Shown piece by piece: positions 22,089 to 31,433 of a stretch of DNA of 64,000 bases. Where the stretch lies: positions 1 through 64,000 of the forward strand of contig NZ_JAATJW010000004.1 of assembly GCF_011800755.1 (NCBI RefSeq). The letters run 5' to 3'. Origin of the DNA: Listeria valentina. GTDB lineage: Bacteria > Bacillota > Bacilli > Lactobacillales > Listeriaceae. The translations under genes and the position numbers were made by a program. The notes beneath the pieces were generated by a model. The model made no database searches. It worked only from the letters and a program-made list of their open reading frames with translations, and had not been told where the DNA came from. Each line of letters starts with the position of its first letter. Position 1 is the first letter of the stretch.

Positions 22089-23457
22089 GCGTGAGTTTAA
22101 TCATAAAGATAAACTCGTCAGGATTTTGCACAATTTGATAGCGATAATCATATTTGGCGAGGATATTATCGACGACGAACAAGCCAAGACCGTGGCTAGG
22201 GAAGTTTTCGCTAGAATCTTGGGTGTGGAAAGGTCGGACAATTTCTTTTACGTCCAGCTGAACGGGACTGTTAATTTTGTTTTTGATATAAAAAATATTG
22301 CGGCTGGGCCGGTAGCCAATCTTGATGGTGGAGTCGCTCGGGGAGTATTTTAAAGCGTTGCTGATCAAATTGGAGCAGACTTTCTTGAGATGCTTATCTG
22401 GAATGTTGATCGTCATTTCGCGATCTAATTTGCTCAAGTCCATCGTGATATTTTGGTCCAAACTAATTGGCTCAAACCATTCCAGCGTGTTCTTGACCGC
22501 TTCCGCTAAGTCGGTTTTTCCTTCTGTAAATTCGATTTCAAGCCGCGAAGCATCCATGATTTCGTTAACGAGGCTAGTCATGTCATCCAGTTTTTTGATT
22601 GCCACTTGCATGTGATAGGGCTTATCGGCGTATTCGGGGAAATCGTTTAGCATGCCTTCCAAGATGAGGCGGAGCGACATGATTGGCGTTTTAAGTTCGT
22701 GATTGCTCCCGCGAATGAAGTCAATCCGATCGGTTTGCTTTTTCTGTTCTTTTTGGTATTGAGATTCTAGATTGCGCGAAGCTTCGTCGAGTTTGCGGAA
22801 CATTTCTGAGATGTTTTCTTCGAGGACTTGAAATTCGGAAATTAACGTCCGCTTTTTGGATGGCTGATCGGGCGAAATGGTTTTGTAGGAGTCAATGAAT
22901 GTGTTTAATTCGTTAAATTGTTTTTTTAAGTTTCTTGAGTAAATGGCTGAAAGTACAAAGGAAACAAGAATGCCCAAAAGCAATCCGTAAAGAATAACTT
23001 CTTTTGATATCGCTAGTATGGCGTGAGGTGAAAGATCGTTGATGGTGGAAATGAAGATGTGATAGGGTGACTCGGTTTTTTCATATTTTAAATAATCGGA
23101 GTTTAGCGAATTAAAATAATTTTTGTAACTAGAAACGGTCAATTGATTGCCATTTGGATCTTTTTTGATGTTTAAATTTGTGTAATCAAGCTTGCCGTTT
23201 TTAAAAATAAAGATAATATAGTCCTGTTTAATCGACATATTGTCGATATTTTGAGCGATATCTTGTTGTTTATAAATAGAAAAAATTTTTTCAGATTCTT
23301 TTTTGAAGGCTTCTTGCTGCTGTTTTTGAATATTTGTAATCAGTAGTAAGGCCATAATGAGAAAGAAAAGAAATAAAGTCAGACCGACACTAATGAAGTT
23401 CGTGAACCAATTTCGATAAAATAAAGTTATTGGTGTGCGACGATTAGCTTCTTTCAA
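22072..23457 (-). CDS. Sensor histidine kinase
   Basis: About 461 residues. The start is uncertain: TTG 23457 or TTG 23469, both overlapping the end of the regulator gene. Two membrane segments (about residues 15-38 and 150-172) enclose an extracytoplasmic sensor of roughly 110 residues. Then come a linker, the HisKA H-box (SNHELKTPIMSLRL) and the HATPase domain with N-box SNLISNALKYSPSD and GLGLFVV. It autophosphorylates and passes phosphate to the adjacent OmpR-type regulator. The position beside the Crp-like gene and WxL operon suggests it controls these surface proteins (inference). Confidence 0.85.
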   Translation of the reverse strand: MKEANRRTPITLFYRNWFTNFISVGLTLFLFFLIMALLLITNIQKQQQEAFKKESEKIFSIYKQQDIAQNIDNMSIKQDYIIFIFKNGKLDYTNLNIKKDPNGNQLTVSSYKNYFNSLNSDYLKYEKTESPYHIFISTINDLSPHAILAISKEVILYGLLLGILVSFVLSAIYSRNLKKQFNELNTFIDSYKTISPDQPSKKRTLISEFQVLEENISEMFRKLDEASRNLESQYQKEQKKQTDRIDFIRGSNHELKTPIMSLRLILEGMLNDFPEYADKPYHMQVAIKKLDDMTSLVNEIMDASRLEIEFTEGKTDLAEAVKNTLEWFEPISLDQNITMDLSKLDREMTINIPDKHLKKVCSNLISNALKYSPSDSTIKIGYRPSRNIFYIKNKINSPVQLDVKEIVRPFHTQDSSENFPSHGLGLFVVDNILAKYDYRYQIVQNPDEFIFMIKLTQNNSF

Positions 23458-24106
23458 TACGATATCCAACTCCCTTGACGGTTGTAATCAATTCTGGGAA
23501 AAGCTTTTTTCGGATATTTTTGATGTGCATGTCGATTGTTCTTGTATCTCCTAAATAATGATAGCCCCAAATAATATCGAGCAATTCTTCGCGTGTATAG
23601 ATTTTCCCTTTTCCGAGTAAGAGAGTTTGAAGTAATTCGAATTCTTTAGCTGTTAAATCAACAAGCTTTCCTAGATAAAAAGTTTCATAATTGTTGACGA
23701 TCAAGTGAACGCCTCTGTAGTCGATTTCTGTCAGGCTTTCTGTATAAGTGCGCCTAATAACGGCTTCAATTTTGTAAGCAAGTAAATTCATGGAAAAAGG
23801 CTTGCTGATGTAGTCATCAATTTTGTATTCGTAGACATTGATTTGGAATAGTTCATCAGTTAAAGCGCTGATAACAATAATTGGGATATCACTGTTTTCG
23901 CGGATTCGCTTGATCAGCTCTTCACCAGACATTCCAGGTAGCATCATGTCGGTTAGGACGACGTGAAACTCTTCGTTTCGGAATAAATCCCAAGCTTCTT
24001 CGCCATTTTCTACTGCAACGATGTCATAGCCCATCCGAGTCATCGAAGCTTGAATAGCCGTACAAATGTCAGCTTGATCTTCTACCACTAAAATTCGGTA
24101 TTTCAA
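23444..24106 (-). CDS. OmpR-family response regulator
   Basis: 220 residues from TTG 24106, with GGAGGAG 6-7 nt upstream. The receiver domain has Glu9-Asp10 and the phospho-acceptor Asp53 in LTDMMLPG, with Lys in ISKPF. The C-terminal winged helix (LTAKEFELLQTLLLGKG ... TIDMHIKNIRKKL ... GVGYRIE) is of the OmpR/PhoB type, which binds direct repeats. The kinase gene overlaps its end. Candidate targets are the two related TTACAT-containing blocks at 24281 and 25053. Confidence 0.9.
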   Translation of the reverse strand: MKYRILVVEDQADICTAIQASMTRMGYDIVAVENGEEAWDLFRNEEFHVVLTDMMLPGMSGEELIKRIRENSDIPIIVISALTDELFQINVYEYKIDDYISKPFSMNLLAYKIEAVIRRTYTESLTEIDYRGVHLIVNNYETFYLGKLVDLTAKEFELLQTLLLGKGKIYTREELLDIIWGYHYLGDTRTIDMHIKNIRKKLFPELITTVKGVGYRIERS

Positions 24107-24280
24107 AATTATCTCCTCCAAAAGGTATTTTTACAACAATTGGAAAGTCCTCTTGTGCGTTTTTAAATTTGTAATCGTATTTCCGCGCATAAAGATTATA
24201 ACAGAGTGCTTTTAGTTAAGATAGACTTAAAAACGATAATTTTTTAATAGTCAAAAGGAATAGTAGAAAACAATATATTT

Positions 24281-24335
24281 TTTACATAAATTACATATTG
24301 ACCTCATTTGAAAATCATAGGAATGTGAAACAATA
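24281..24335. promoter_or_regulatory. Regulatory block A (shared with the WxL operon promoter)
   Basis: TTTACATAAATTACATATTG followed by CC-CA and TGAAAAT. It aligns base for base with 25053-25107 at roughly two-thirds identity and contains TTACAT repeated with a 9-bp period. It lies 75-130 bp before the Crp-like gene. Probably an activator site. Confidence 0.55.
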
Positions 24336-24408
24336 AATCGTAACAATGAAGAGATAGGCAAAGGAAAAGAATTGATTTTGAGATAAATAGGTCAAGGCAG
24401 GTAAGAAA

Positions 24409-25023
24409 ATGAATAAATTTAAAAAGAAATTTTTTCCTTGCTTTATGGATCATCAAGATTTTTTGAATGATGCTGAACTAATTTATTTATCGAAAAACGA
24501 AAGCTTTATTCCATGTAAAGAAATGCTTTATTTGATTGATGAGGGAGCTTTTTTCTGGGAGATGAATGTAGAGAAACATCATGCGTTTATCGGTGAAGGT
24601 GATTATTTTGGCTTTCATTCTGAGGAAAAAAAGATTTACAAGCCAGTGACAGATGCAGTACTTTGGAAAATTCCACTTGAGTTTGCAGTTAAAAGTTGTC
24701 CAATGAGTCTGTTAGTAAGGATTTCCTGTCGAGATGCAGAGCGTTACAGCAGGTGGTTAGGCTTAGCGGAGAAGCAAGAAAGAATAGCTCAGAAAGGTTT
24801 GTGGCAATTGATCATTCGGATGCAACAAACCAAAAAATCCATTGAAACAATGGATGAACAAGAATTTCTTCGATTATTTTGTACAACTTCACTGACAAAT
24901 AAGGAAAAAGAGAAGTTTTTACTTTATTTGGTCAATCAAAATATCGTTTTGAAAATGGAACAAATTTATGTGTTGTCCTATCTGAATCTAAGCAGGCACG
25001 TTGAAGAGATATTAGGTATTTAA
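24409..25023 (+). CDS. Crp/Fnr-like regulator with degenerate DNA-binding end
   Basis: 204 residues from ATG 24409 (GGCAGG about 8 nt upstream). The middle (MLYLIDEGAFFWEMNVEKHH, FIGEGDYFGFHSEEKK, DAVLWKIPLEFAV) has the jelly-roll pattern of the Crp/Fnr effector domain, followed by a long dimerisation helix. The C-terminal part (SLTNKEKEKFLLYLVNQNIV) is where a winged helix should be but is not a clean helix-turn-helix. Listeria has many PrfA/Crp relatives. The position between a two-component system and the WxL operon suggests local regulation. Confidence 0.6.
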   Translation: MNKFKKKFFPCFMDHQDFLNDAELIYLSKNESFIPCKEMLYLIDEGAFFWEMNVEKHHAFIGEGDYFGFHSEEKKIYKPVTDAVLWKIPLEFAVKSCPMSLLVRISCRDAERYSRWLGLAEKQERIAQKGLWQLIIRMQQTKKSIETMDEQEFLRLFCTTSLTNKEKEKFLLYLVNQNIVLKMEQIYVLSYLNLSRHVEEILGI

Positions 25024-25052
25024 ATTCGCCTCGTCATTGAAAGATAGAAAAA

Positions 25053-25107
25053 TTTACATTAACTACACATTAGCCACACCTGAAAATTACGCAAGCATGC
25101 AAGAATA
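25053..25107. promoter_or_regulatory. Regulatory block B upstream of the WxL operon
   Basis: TTTACATTAACTACACATTA, then CCACACCTGAAAATTACG. Related to block A at 24281-24335. No good -35 hexamer is present in either, which fits activator-dependent promoters. Confidence 0.55.
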
Positions 25108-25163
25108 GAGTTCGCGGCAAAAAGAGCCGTACCGAATTCAGGAATGACTAAGGAGGTGCAAGA

Positions 25164-27131
25164 GTGAAACGAGCTTGGATGCTTTTTTTATTTGCTTTCG
25201 TAATCTGTATGGGGATGCCTGTTGTGGCTTATGCAAGTGGAGAAAGTACACCACCAGAAGGAATCAAACTGAAAGATGTTTTTAAGGCGCCGCAAGGGAC
25301 AAATAGTTCGGTGACTGAAGCGGAAAATCAAGATATTGCTGAAATTACGGCGAACAAGAAAAATCAAGTAGGGGCTATCTGGAATTTGGATGGCTACGAG
25401 ATGGATCTCACGAAGAATTTTAAGACGTCGATGTACCTAAATTTTGGAAACAAAGGGAAGCGAGCTGCGGATGGTGCTGCTTTTGTGATGCAGGCGGATC
25501 CGTTTAAAAATGATGCTTTCCGAACGGGTGATAGCGCGCGGCTTGGAGTTTGGGATTCGCTCAGTTATAAGAAGTTTGGGCTTGCGATTAAGCGTTCTTT
25601 TGCAGTGGAATTTGATACGCATTATGATAGCAAGTTTGATGGCATGCTTGTGAAGGATCGTAATCACATCGCTTGGGGGTATCCGGATCAAGAGGAGACC
25701 TACAAGGATGAGTGGTCACTACTTGGTTCCAGTCGTTCACTTATTCACGGGGATCCCGTTTTTCCAAATGGGGATTATTTATCAGATGGAAAGTGGCATT
25801 TGTTCACGGTAAACTGGGATGCTGATTTGTCGCAGTTGACGTATAAATTTGATAACTTGCGCGATGTTCATGTGCCGATTGATGTATTAAAAACATTTGG
25901 AACGCGGCAAGTTTATTGGGGTTTTACTGGCGCAACGGGGACACAGTTTTCGGAAAGTAGAGCGATTTTCGAGGAGCTGCCGGGGCGGATTGAAGGCGAA
26001 ACGACGGAACGTGTTTTTGATACGCGGTCGAAAAAGTCGGTTGATAAAGGCGACGTTTATGCAGACGAAATGCTCACTTATGAAATTGATACGTCTTATT
26101 TTACAGGGAAAGATAACTGGAAAAATATTATCTTGAAGAAGAAGTTGAATGAGTTTGTCAGTCATGTGGCGGGCTCGCTTCGGCTTGTTGGCGAGGACGG
26201 TGAAGAAATCGGTCTTGATGAAAGCTATTTTGAAGGTAGTCAGTTGCAAGTCCCGCTTGGCGATTTGAAGCAGGACGGGGCAAAGAAGAAAATTCGTTTT
26301 GAGGTTCAGCCTCATCAAGTTCCGGAAGACCACACGGTGACGGAGGAAGCAACTTCAGTTGGCGAAAACCTCATCACCCATTCTAGCCCAGTTACGTATA
26401 CGGTTAAAAGTAATGTGGCGCCTGTTGTGAAATTGCGGAATTCTGGCGGGATTGTGGATATTGAAAACTTGGGTATTCAGAAGCCGCAAATTCTTGGCGG
26501 ATGGACGGATCCAGACAGCGATTGGGTCAATTTGTACTATAAAATTGATGACGGTGAGCTGCAAAAACTGGAACGACAGGAAAATAATCCGAAGAATGTC
26601 AATCATAATTTTAGTATTGATCTGAATTCGGAAAATTTGAAGCTGGGTGTTCATCAAATGATGGTCTACGCGGTGGATAAGGAAGGGGCAAAGTCGAATG
26701 TCGACAAGCTCGTCCTTGTTGTGCGAGGAACTTTGAAATTTGCGGAACTGCCGAATTTTAAATTTGAACTGAGCGAAATTCCGATGGATAAACCGACGAT
26801 GATTCGTGCCAAGTTTGCGGAAAAGATGGCGATTTTGGATACACGCGGGGAAGGTAGCGGCTGGAATTTAAAGGCTCGCTTGAAGGAACCGCTCGCTTCG
26901 AAGGAAGGTCATCAGATCGACCAGTTTTATTATTTAGATGAAACGGGTGAAGCTCATCAGTTGGAACAGGATAATTTGATTCAAATTCGCTCGGGGAAAA
27001 CGACGGATAGTCCGCTCCAAAGTTTAGAGTGGGGCGAAAAAGCAGGGCTTGGTATTGAACTTAGTCCAGCAAATTATAGTGGAGAATACAGCGGAACGGT
27101 TGAGTGGGTACTTGAAGACACCCCGGCATAA
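25164..27131 (+). CDS. WxL-domain surface protein with L-type lectin-like domain
   Basis: 655 residues with AAGGAGG before GTG 25164. The signal peptide ends near VAYASG. Residues about 40-275 match the bacterial L-type lectin-like fold found in Listeria and Enterococcus WxL proteins (VGAIWNLDGYEMDLTKNF; AADGAAFVMQAD; FAVEFDTHYDS). A beta-sandwich region follows, and then the C-terminal WxL domain with its two motifs GWNLKARL and VEWVLEDTP. WxL domains bind peptidoglycan non-covalently. First gene of a three-gene operon with a small WxL protein and a DUF916 membrane protein, the standard WxL complex. Confidence 0.85.
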   Translation: MKRAWMLFLFAFVICMGMPVVAYASGESTPPEGIKLKDVFKAPQGTNSSVTEAENQDIAEITANKKNQVGAIWNLDGYEMDLTKNFKTSMYLNFGNKGKRAADGAAFVMQADPFKNDAFRTGDSARLGVWDSLSYKKFGLAIKRSFAVEFDTHYDSKFDGMLVKDRNHIAWGYPDQEETYKDEWSLLGSSRSLIHGDPVFPNGDYLSDGKWHLFTVNWDADLSQLTYKFDNLRDVHVPIDVLKTFGTRQVYWGFTGATGTQFSESRAIFEELPGRIEGETTERVFDTRSKKSVDKGDVYADEMLTYEIDTSYFTGKDNWKNIILKKKLNEFVSHVAGSLRLVGEDGEEIGLDESYFEGSQLQVPLGDLKQDGAKKKIRFEVQPHQVPEDHTVTEEATSVGENLITHSSPVTYTVKSNVAPVVKLRNSGGIVDIENLGIQKPQILGGWTDPDSDWVNLYYKIDDGELQKLERQENNPKNVNHNFSIDLNSENLKLGVHQMMVYAVDKEGAKSNVDKLVLVVRGTLKFAELPNFKFELSEIPMDKPTMIRAKFAEKMAILDTRGEGSGWNLKARLKEPLASKEGHQIDQFYYLDETGEAHQLEQDNLIQIRSGKTTDSPLQSLEWGEKAGLGIELSPANYSGEYSGTVEWVLEDTPA

Positions 27132-27167
27132 CTTGCTGTGAAAATAAAAAGAAAAGAGGAAATTAAC

Positions 27168-27830
27168 ATGAAAAAAGAAAAATTAGTAGTAGCCATTCTT
27201 GGCGGAGTAGCGGTGCTTTCACTTGGTGCACAAACGAGTATAGCGGCTGGAGATGCAGCAACATCACAAGTACAGGTCAAACTTCAACCGGGCAATGCCG
27301 ATAAACCAGTAGATCCAGTTATTCCGAATGAAGACCCAAACGATCACACGGGGGAAACAGGGGATGTGGGCTTACTCACAATTGATAAGGTGACGCCGTT
27401 TGAATTTGGCGAGCATGAATTGACGGAAGACGCGGAAACTTTTTCGATCACGGCAAAAAATCCCAATATCCAAGTTTCGGACCGTCGTGGTGAAGGACAA
27501 GGATGGGCGCTTCAAGTAGGACTTTCTGCGTTTTCGAATGCGAAGGATACGGATAAGGTACTAAAAGGTGCGGAGCTTGTGATTCCGGATGGGCATTTGC
27601 AAACGACTGCTGGGAACGTTTCGAAAAAACCGGAAGAATTTGCAGTGAAACTGGAAGCGGACGGGCAAAGTACGGCTACTTTGATGCAAGCGGACAAGGA
27701 TTCTGGGATGGGTTCTTGGGCAGATGTATTAGACGGGGAAGGAATCAAACTTTCAGTGCCTGCTGGTAATTATTCGGGGGAATATAGCGCAACTTTAAGC
27801 TGGAGCTTGTTTGACGCGCCAACAAAATAA
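27168..27830 (+). CDS. Small WxL-domain surface protein
   Basis: 220 residues from ATG 27168 behind AAAGAGG. Signal peptide ends at TSIAAGD. A short Pro/Asp-rich linker (DKPVDPVIPNEDPNDHTGET) leads into a WxL domain with GWALQVGL and LSWSLFDAP. This is the small-WxL component that, with the DUF916 protein, forms cell-wall-associated complexes in Enterococcus and Listeria. It sits 36 bp after the lectin-type WxL gene and in front of an intercistronic hairpin. Confidence 0.9.
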   Translation: MKKEKLVVAILGGVAVLSLGAQTSIAAGDAATSQVQVKLQPGNADKPVDPVIPNEDPNDHTGETGDVGLLTIDKVTPFEFGEHELTEDAETFSITAKNPNIQVSDRRGEGQGWALQVGLSAFSNAKDTDKVLKGAELVIPDGHLQTTAGNVSKKPEEFAVKLEADGQSTATLMQADKDSGMGSWADVLDGEGIKLSVPAGNYSGEYSATLSWSLFDAPTK

Positions 27831-27843
27831 ATCAAACAAATTT

Positions 27844-27880
27844 AAATGGCAATTAGTCTCTTTTAGATTAATTGCCATTT
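27844..27880 (+). repeat. Intercistronic hairpin in the WxL operon
   Basis: AAATGGCAATTA pairs perfectly with TAATTGCCATTT (12 bp) around a 13-nt loop. No T run follows, so it is more likely an RNA-stability or expression-ratio element than a terminator. Confidence 0.6.
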
Positions 27881-27900
27881 GAAATAGGAAGGAAATGAGG

Positions 27901-28923
27901 ATGGGTATAAATCGGGTTTTAAGTGGTGTAGTCATCGGGATCGGGATTTTTTTAGAGTTAATGGTACATGCAGAGGCAAGCAATATGAATTATAGTGTCC
28001 AAGCGAATATTCCTGCTAATCAACTGGATAAAACGAAAACATTTTTTGATTTGCGGATGAAGTCGGGAGAAAAGCAAATAATTTCGCTAACGCTTAAAAA
28101 TAAGGCGGGAGAATCGGCAACCATTTTGGTGGAGCCGAACCGGGCGACGACGAATCGAAATGGTGTGATCAATTACGGGGCATCAAATGACAAGCCGGAT
28201 AATTCGCTCGAGGTAAACTTTGAACAATTGATTTCTAGCAAAAAAGAAGTGAAGCTAGCACGAGGCGAGGAGAAAAAGGTAGATTTCACGCTTCAAATGC
28301 CGGCGCGGCCGTTTTCTGGAATGGTTTTGGGTGGTTTTTATGTGCACAAAAAAGAGGCGAATCCAGATACGTCGGAAGCGAAAAAGGTTCAAGTGAAAAA
28401 TGATTTTTCCTACGTGATCGGGGTGAAATTAACGGAATCGGATGAACCGGTGACGCCAGATTTGCGATTAAATGAAGTGAAGCCGGGGCTTGAGAATTAT
28501 CAGACGATGGTTTCGGCAAACATTCAAAACACTGCGCCGACGATTCTTTCAGATTTGCATGTAGAGGCGCAGGTTTTAAAGCGCGGAGAAGAGCGTGTAC
28601 TTCATAGCGCGAGTCGTGACAATCAAGCGATGGCGCCAAATTCCAATTATGATTTTACGATTCCGTGGGACGGTGAAAAACTTACGCCAGGGAAATACTT
28701 ACTGCGACTGAAGGCACACGACGGGGCAGGGCACAAGTGGGATTTTCGGAAGGGCTTTGTGATCCGCGAGAAAGACGAGGAGCTTAATAAAGAGGCGCTT
28801 TTACTTCCGAAAGAGCAACATTCCATTTTAAAAAGCAGCTTGATTGCAGCGGGCGGGCTTGTTGCTGTGGTCGGAATCCTGATGTTTTTCGTCATCAGAA
28901 GCCGGAAGCGAAGCAAAAGTTGA
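27901..28923 (+). CDS. DUF916/DUF3324 WxL-interacting membrane protein
   Basis: 340 residues; ATG 27901 lies 8 nt after AGGAAGG (ATG 27895 is too close). Signal peptide, then the DUF916 domain (NYSVQANIPANQLDKTKTFF; PARPFSGMVLGGFYV) and the DUF3324 domain (PTILSDLHVEAQVLK; KLTPGKYLLRLKAHDG). A single transmembrane helix near residues 312-332 and the tail RSRKRSKS complete it. This is the standard membrane anchor partner (WpiP type) of WxL complexes, and the DUF916 region is thought to bind peptidoglycan or WxL domains. Confidence 0.9.
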   Translation: MGINRVLSGVVIGIGIFLELMVHAEASNMNYSVQANIPANQLDKTKTFFDLRMKSGEKQIISLTLKNKAGESATILVEPNRATTNRNGVINYGASNDKPDNSLEVNFEQLISSKKEVKLARGEEKKVDFTLQMPARPFSGMVLGGFYVHKKEANPDTSEAKKVQVKNDFSYVIGVKLTESDEPVTPDLRLNEVKPGLENYQTMVSANIQNTAPTILSDLHVEAQVLKRGEERVLHSASRDNQAMAPNSNYDFTIPWDGEKLTPGKYLLRLKAHDGAGHKWDFRKGFVIREKDEELNKEALLLPKEQHSILKSSLIAAGGLVAVVGILMFFVIRSRKRSKS

Positions 28924-28933
28924 TAGTTGGTAA

Positions 28934-28978
28934 AAAAACAGAAATCCGGAAGTATTTTACTCCCGAATTTCTGTTTTT
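28934..28978. terminator. Terminator of the WxL operon
   Basis: AAACAGAAAT-CCGG pairs with CCCG-AATTTCTGTTT, followed by T residues. It is probably also used by the convergent permease gene. Confidence 0.75.
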
Positions 28979-29010
28979 CTGGCTTCTAGAATCATTTTTT
29001 AGGTTGTCTC

Positions 29011-30333
29011 TTAATCATTCAAATGCCCTTTGCGCTTCTTATAAAAGTAGATTGGAAGCCCAATTGCAGTGAGCAAGAGCCCAATGCCGGCATTAGCAGG
29101 TTGCGTAAATAGTGTGTTTAAAACGATGAAAGCTCCACCGAGAATCGCGATGATCGGAATGATCGGATAGAAAGGGACTTTGTATGGCCGTGCAAGATCT
29201 GGTTCGCGTTTTCTCAAAATAAAGACAGCGATGAAAATCAACGTATAGAAAATCCAAATAACAAAAATCAACATGTCAGTCAATTGGTTAAATTGACCAG
29301 AGAAAATCATGATGATCGAAATGATCAAAATAATAATCCCGCTGTTGTAAGGAACCGCTGTTTTTCCAAGTTTACGGAACCAGCCGCTGAATGGCAGTTG
29401 ATTTTGTAACGCCATCGCATATGGAATCCGAATTCCTGTCATTGTATACCCATTGATCGTTCCAAACACGGAAATAAGGATACCTATTGTGATCAGTTTT
29501 CCGCCGATAGAACCGAAGATCAAGTTAGCTGCATCTGCTGCAGGTGTTGCCGTTGCGGCAAGAGATGCTGCTGGCATGACCATTAGATATGCAATGTTGA
29601 TCAGTAAGTAAACGACCATGACGCTTGTTAGCCCAATTACAATCGCTTTTGGCAAGTCTTTTTTCGGATTTTTCATTTCGCCCGCAATATTTCCAACGTG
29701 AATCCAGCCGTCATACGCGAACATTGTAGCTACAAGCCCCGAACCGAGACTCGTGAGAAACGGATGATCCTCAACGCTCATTGGAAACAAACGAAATGCT
29801 ACATCGCCCTGATGGAATAACCCAAAAATAATAATAAGTGCTAAAGGAACGAGCTTACAAATCGTTGTGATCGCCTGGAAAGAACCCGCAATTTTGGCTC
29901 CGAGAAAATTCATGAGCATAATAAATGCGGCTGCTGCTATCGCAACGGGAATGATAATGTTGTCGCTTGTACCAAATAAATTGGCTACCTGTGTTGCAAA
30001 GATAATCGAGAGGGCAGCGATGTTTGCTGGAAAATAAATGATCGTCTGTGCCCACCCCAACATGTATGAGGCAAGCTTCCCATAAGTTTTGCGAAGATAA
30101 ACGACCATTCCGCCAGTTTCAGGAATTGCTGCCGATAATTCTGCTGCCGTCAAACCACCACAAATCGTAATGACACCACCGAGTATCCAAGCAAGAAGTC
30201 CGAGCCCTGCCGTTCCAGTTGCAGAAAATACGGCTTCTGGTTTGAAAAATACTCCCGACCCAATTACAGTTCCGACAACAACAGTCAGTGCCGTGAAAAA
30301 CCCAATCTCTTTTTTTAGTTTTTGTTGTTCCAT
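29011..30333 (-). CDS. APC-superfamily amino acid permease (LAT/SteT-like)
   Basis: 440 residues, about 12 hydrophobic helices. The opening EIGFFTALTVVVGTVIGSGV with the GSGVFFKPE motif and the IPETGGMVVYLRKTYG segment are typical of LAT-type exchangers such as the serine/threonine exchanger SteT. It lies downstream of kbl-tdh on the same strand, separated by 77 bp, so it may import threonine or exchange it for glycine/serine. Specificity is inferred from context only. Confidence 0.8.
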   Translation of the reverse strand: MEQQKLKKEIGFFTALTVVVGTVIGSGVFFKPEAVFSATGTAGLGLLAWILGGVITICGGLTAAELSAAIPETGGMVVYLRKTYGKLASYMLGWAQTIIYFPANIAALSIIFATQVANLFGTSDNIIIPVAIAAAAFIMLMNFLGAKIAGSFQAITTICKLVPLALIIIFGLFHQGDVAFRLFPMSVEDHPFLTSLGSGLVATMFAYDGWIHVGNIAGEMKNPKKDLPKAIVIGLTSVMVVYLLINIAYLMVMPAASLAATATPAADAANLIFGSIGGKLITIGILISVFGTINGYTMTGIRIPYAMALQNQLPFSGWFRKLGKTAVPYNSGIIILIISIIMIFSGQFNQLTDMLIFVIWIFYTLIFIAVFILRKREPDLARPYKVPFYPIIPIIAILGGAFIVLNTLFTQPANAGIGLLLTAIGLPIYFYKKRKGHLND

Positions 30334-30410
30334 AAATTCCCCTAACTGGCTAGGAAAGCAAGTTGATTTTGCTTCCCCAGCTCATTTTTTATGCTGTAAG
30401 CAAAACGTAT

Positions 30411-31376
30411 TTAATTTGCCATACTAGTATTCTGCATTTTTTTTGATAATTTTTCAAGCATATCTTGTGTCATACGATCAAGATTATATTTCGGTGCGAA
30501 TCCCCATTCATCTTTTGCGCAACTTGTATCGAGCGAATCTGGCCAAGAATCAGCAATTTGTTGACGAACTGGATCAACGTCATATCCAAGCGTAAAGTCA
30601 GGCATTACCTTTTTGATCGAAGCGGCCACTTGTTCTGGATCCACACTCATTGCCGTAATATTAAAAGCGTTACGGTGAACAAGGCGACTTGGATCAGCTT
30701 CAAGCAACTGAACGATCGCATCAATTGCATCTGGCATGTACATCATATCCATGAAAGTCCCTTTTCCGATAAAGGAATCATAATGTCCCTTTTTAAGCGC
30801 TTCGTAGTAAATATCCACAGCATAGTCAGTGGTTCCGCCGCCAGGAAGTGTTTTGTAAGAAATAAGTCCCGGGAAGCGAACGCCACGTGTATCAACGCCA
30901 AATTTTGTATGATAATAATCGCAAAGAAGTTCACCAGCTACTTTGGTTACCCCATACATAGTTGTCGGACGTTGCAAAGTATCTTGTGGCGTATTTTTAC
31001 TTGGTGTTCCTGGTCCAAAACAGCCGATCGAGCTCGGTGTGAAGAATTTCAAATTGAGTTCGCGAGCCACTTCAAGTGCATTCATAAGACCACCCATATT
31101 AAGGTCCCAAGCAAGTTGAGGTTTGGCTTCAGCAACTGCTGAAAGAAGTGCTGCTAAATGAATTAAAGTATCTACTTCATATTTTTCAGCTAAAGCTTGC
31201 ATTTTTTCTTTGTCTGTCACATCTAAGATTTCAAAAATTCCTTCATTGCAAACAGGGCTATCGATTTTGCGAATATCTGTTGCAACCACGTTATTTGTTC
31301 CATAGTCTTCACGCAAGCGAGTAGTTAATTCTGAACCAATTTGTCCAAGGCATCCGGTAATTAAAATTTTCTTCAT
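30411..31376 (-). CDS. tdh: L-threonine 3-dehydrogenase (SDR/epimerase type)
   Basis: 321 residues with a Rossmann GCLGQIGS loop at 8-15, the SDR catalytic Tyr-Lys pair in YGVTK, and [23 protein letters not shown], which is specific for the short-chain threonine dehydrogenases. It oxidises L-threonine with NAD to 2-amino-3-ketobutyrate. kbl, the next enzyme, lies 57 bp upstream on the same strand. The pair turns threonine plus CoA into glycine and acetyl-CoA. It is not the zinc-dependent Tdh of E. coli, so the symbol follows function. Confidence 0.9.
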   Translation of the reverse strand: MKKILITGCLGQIGSELTTRLREDYGTNNVVATDIRKIDSPVCNEGIFEILDVTDKEKMQALAEKYEVDTLIHLAALLSAVAEAKPQLAWDLNMGGLMNALEVARELNLKFFTPSSIGCFGPGTPSKNTPQDTLQRPTTMYGVTKVAGELLCDYYHTKFGVDTRGVRFPGLISYKTLPGGGTTDYAVDIYYEALKKGHYDSFIGKGTFMDMMYMPDAIDAIVQLLEADPSRLVHRNAFNITAMSVDPEQVAASIKKVMPDFTLGYDVDPVRQQIADSWPDSLDTSCAKDEWGFAPKYNLDRMTQDMLEKLSKKMQNTSMAN

Positions 31377-31433
31377 TCAAATTTCCTCCAAGTTTAACTT
31401 GCTTTTCTTGCTTAACTTTATTTTGTGTTTTAA

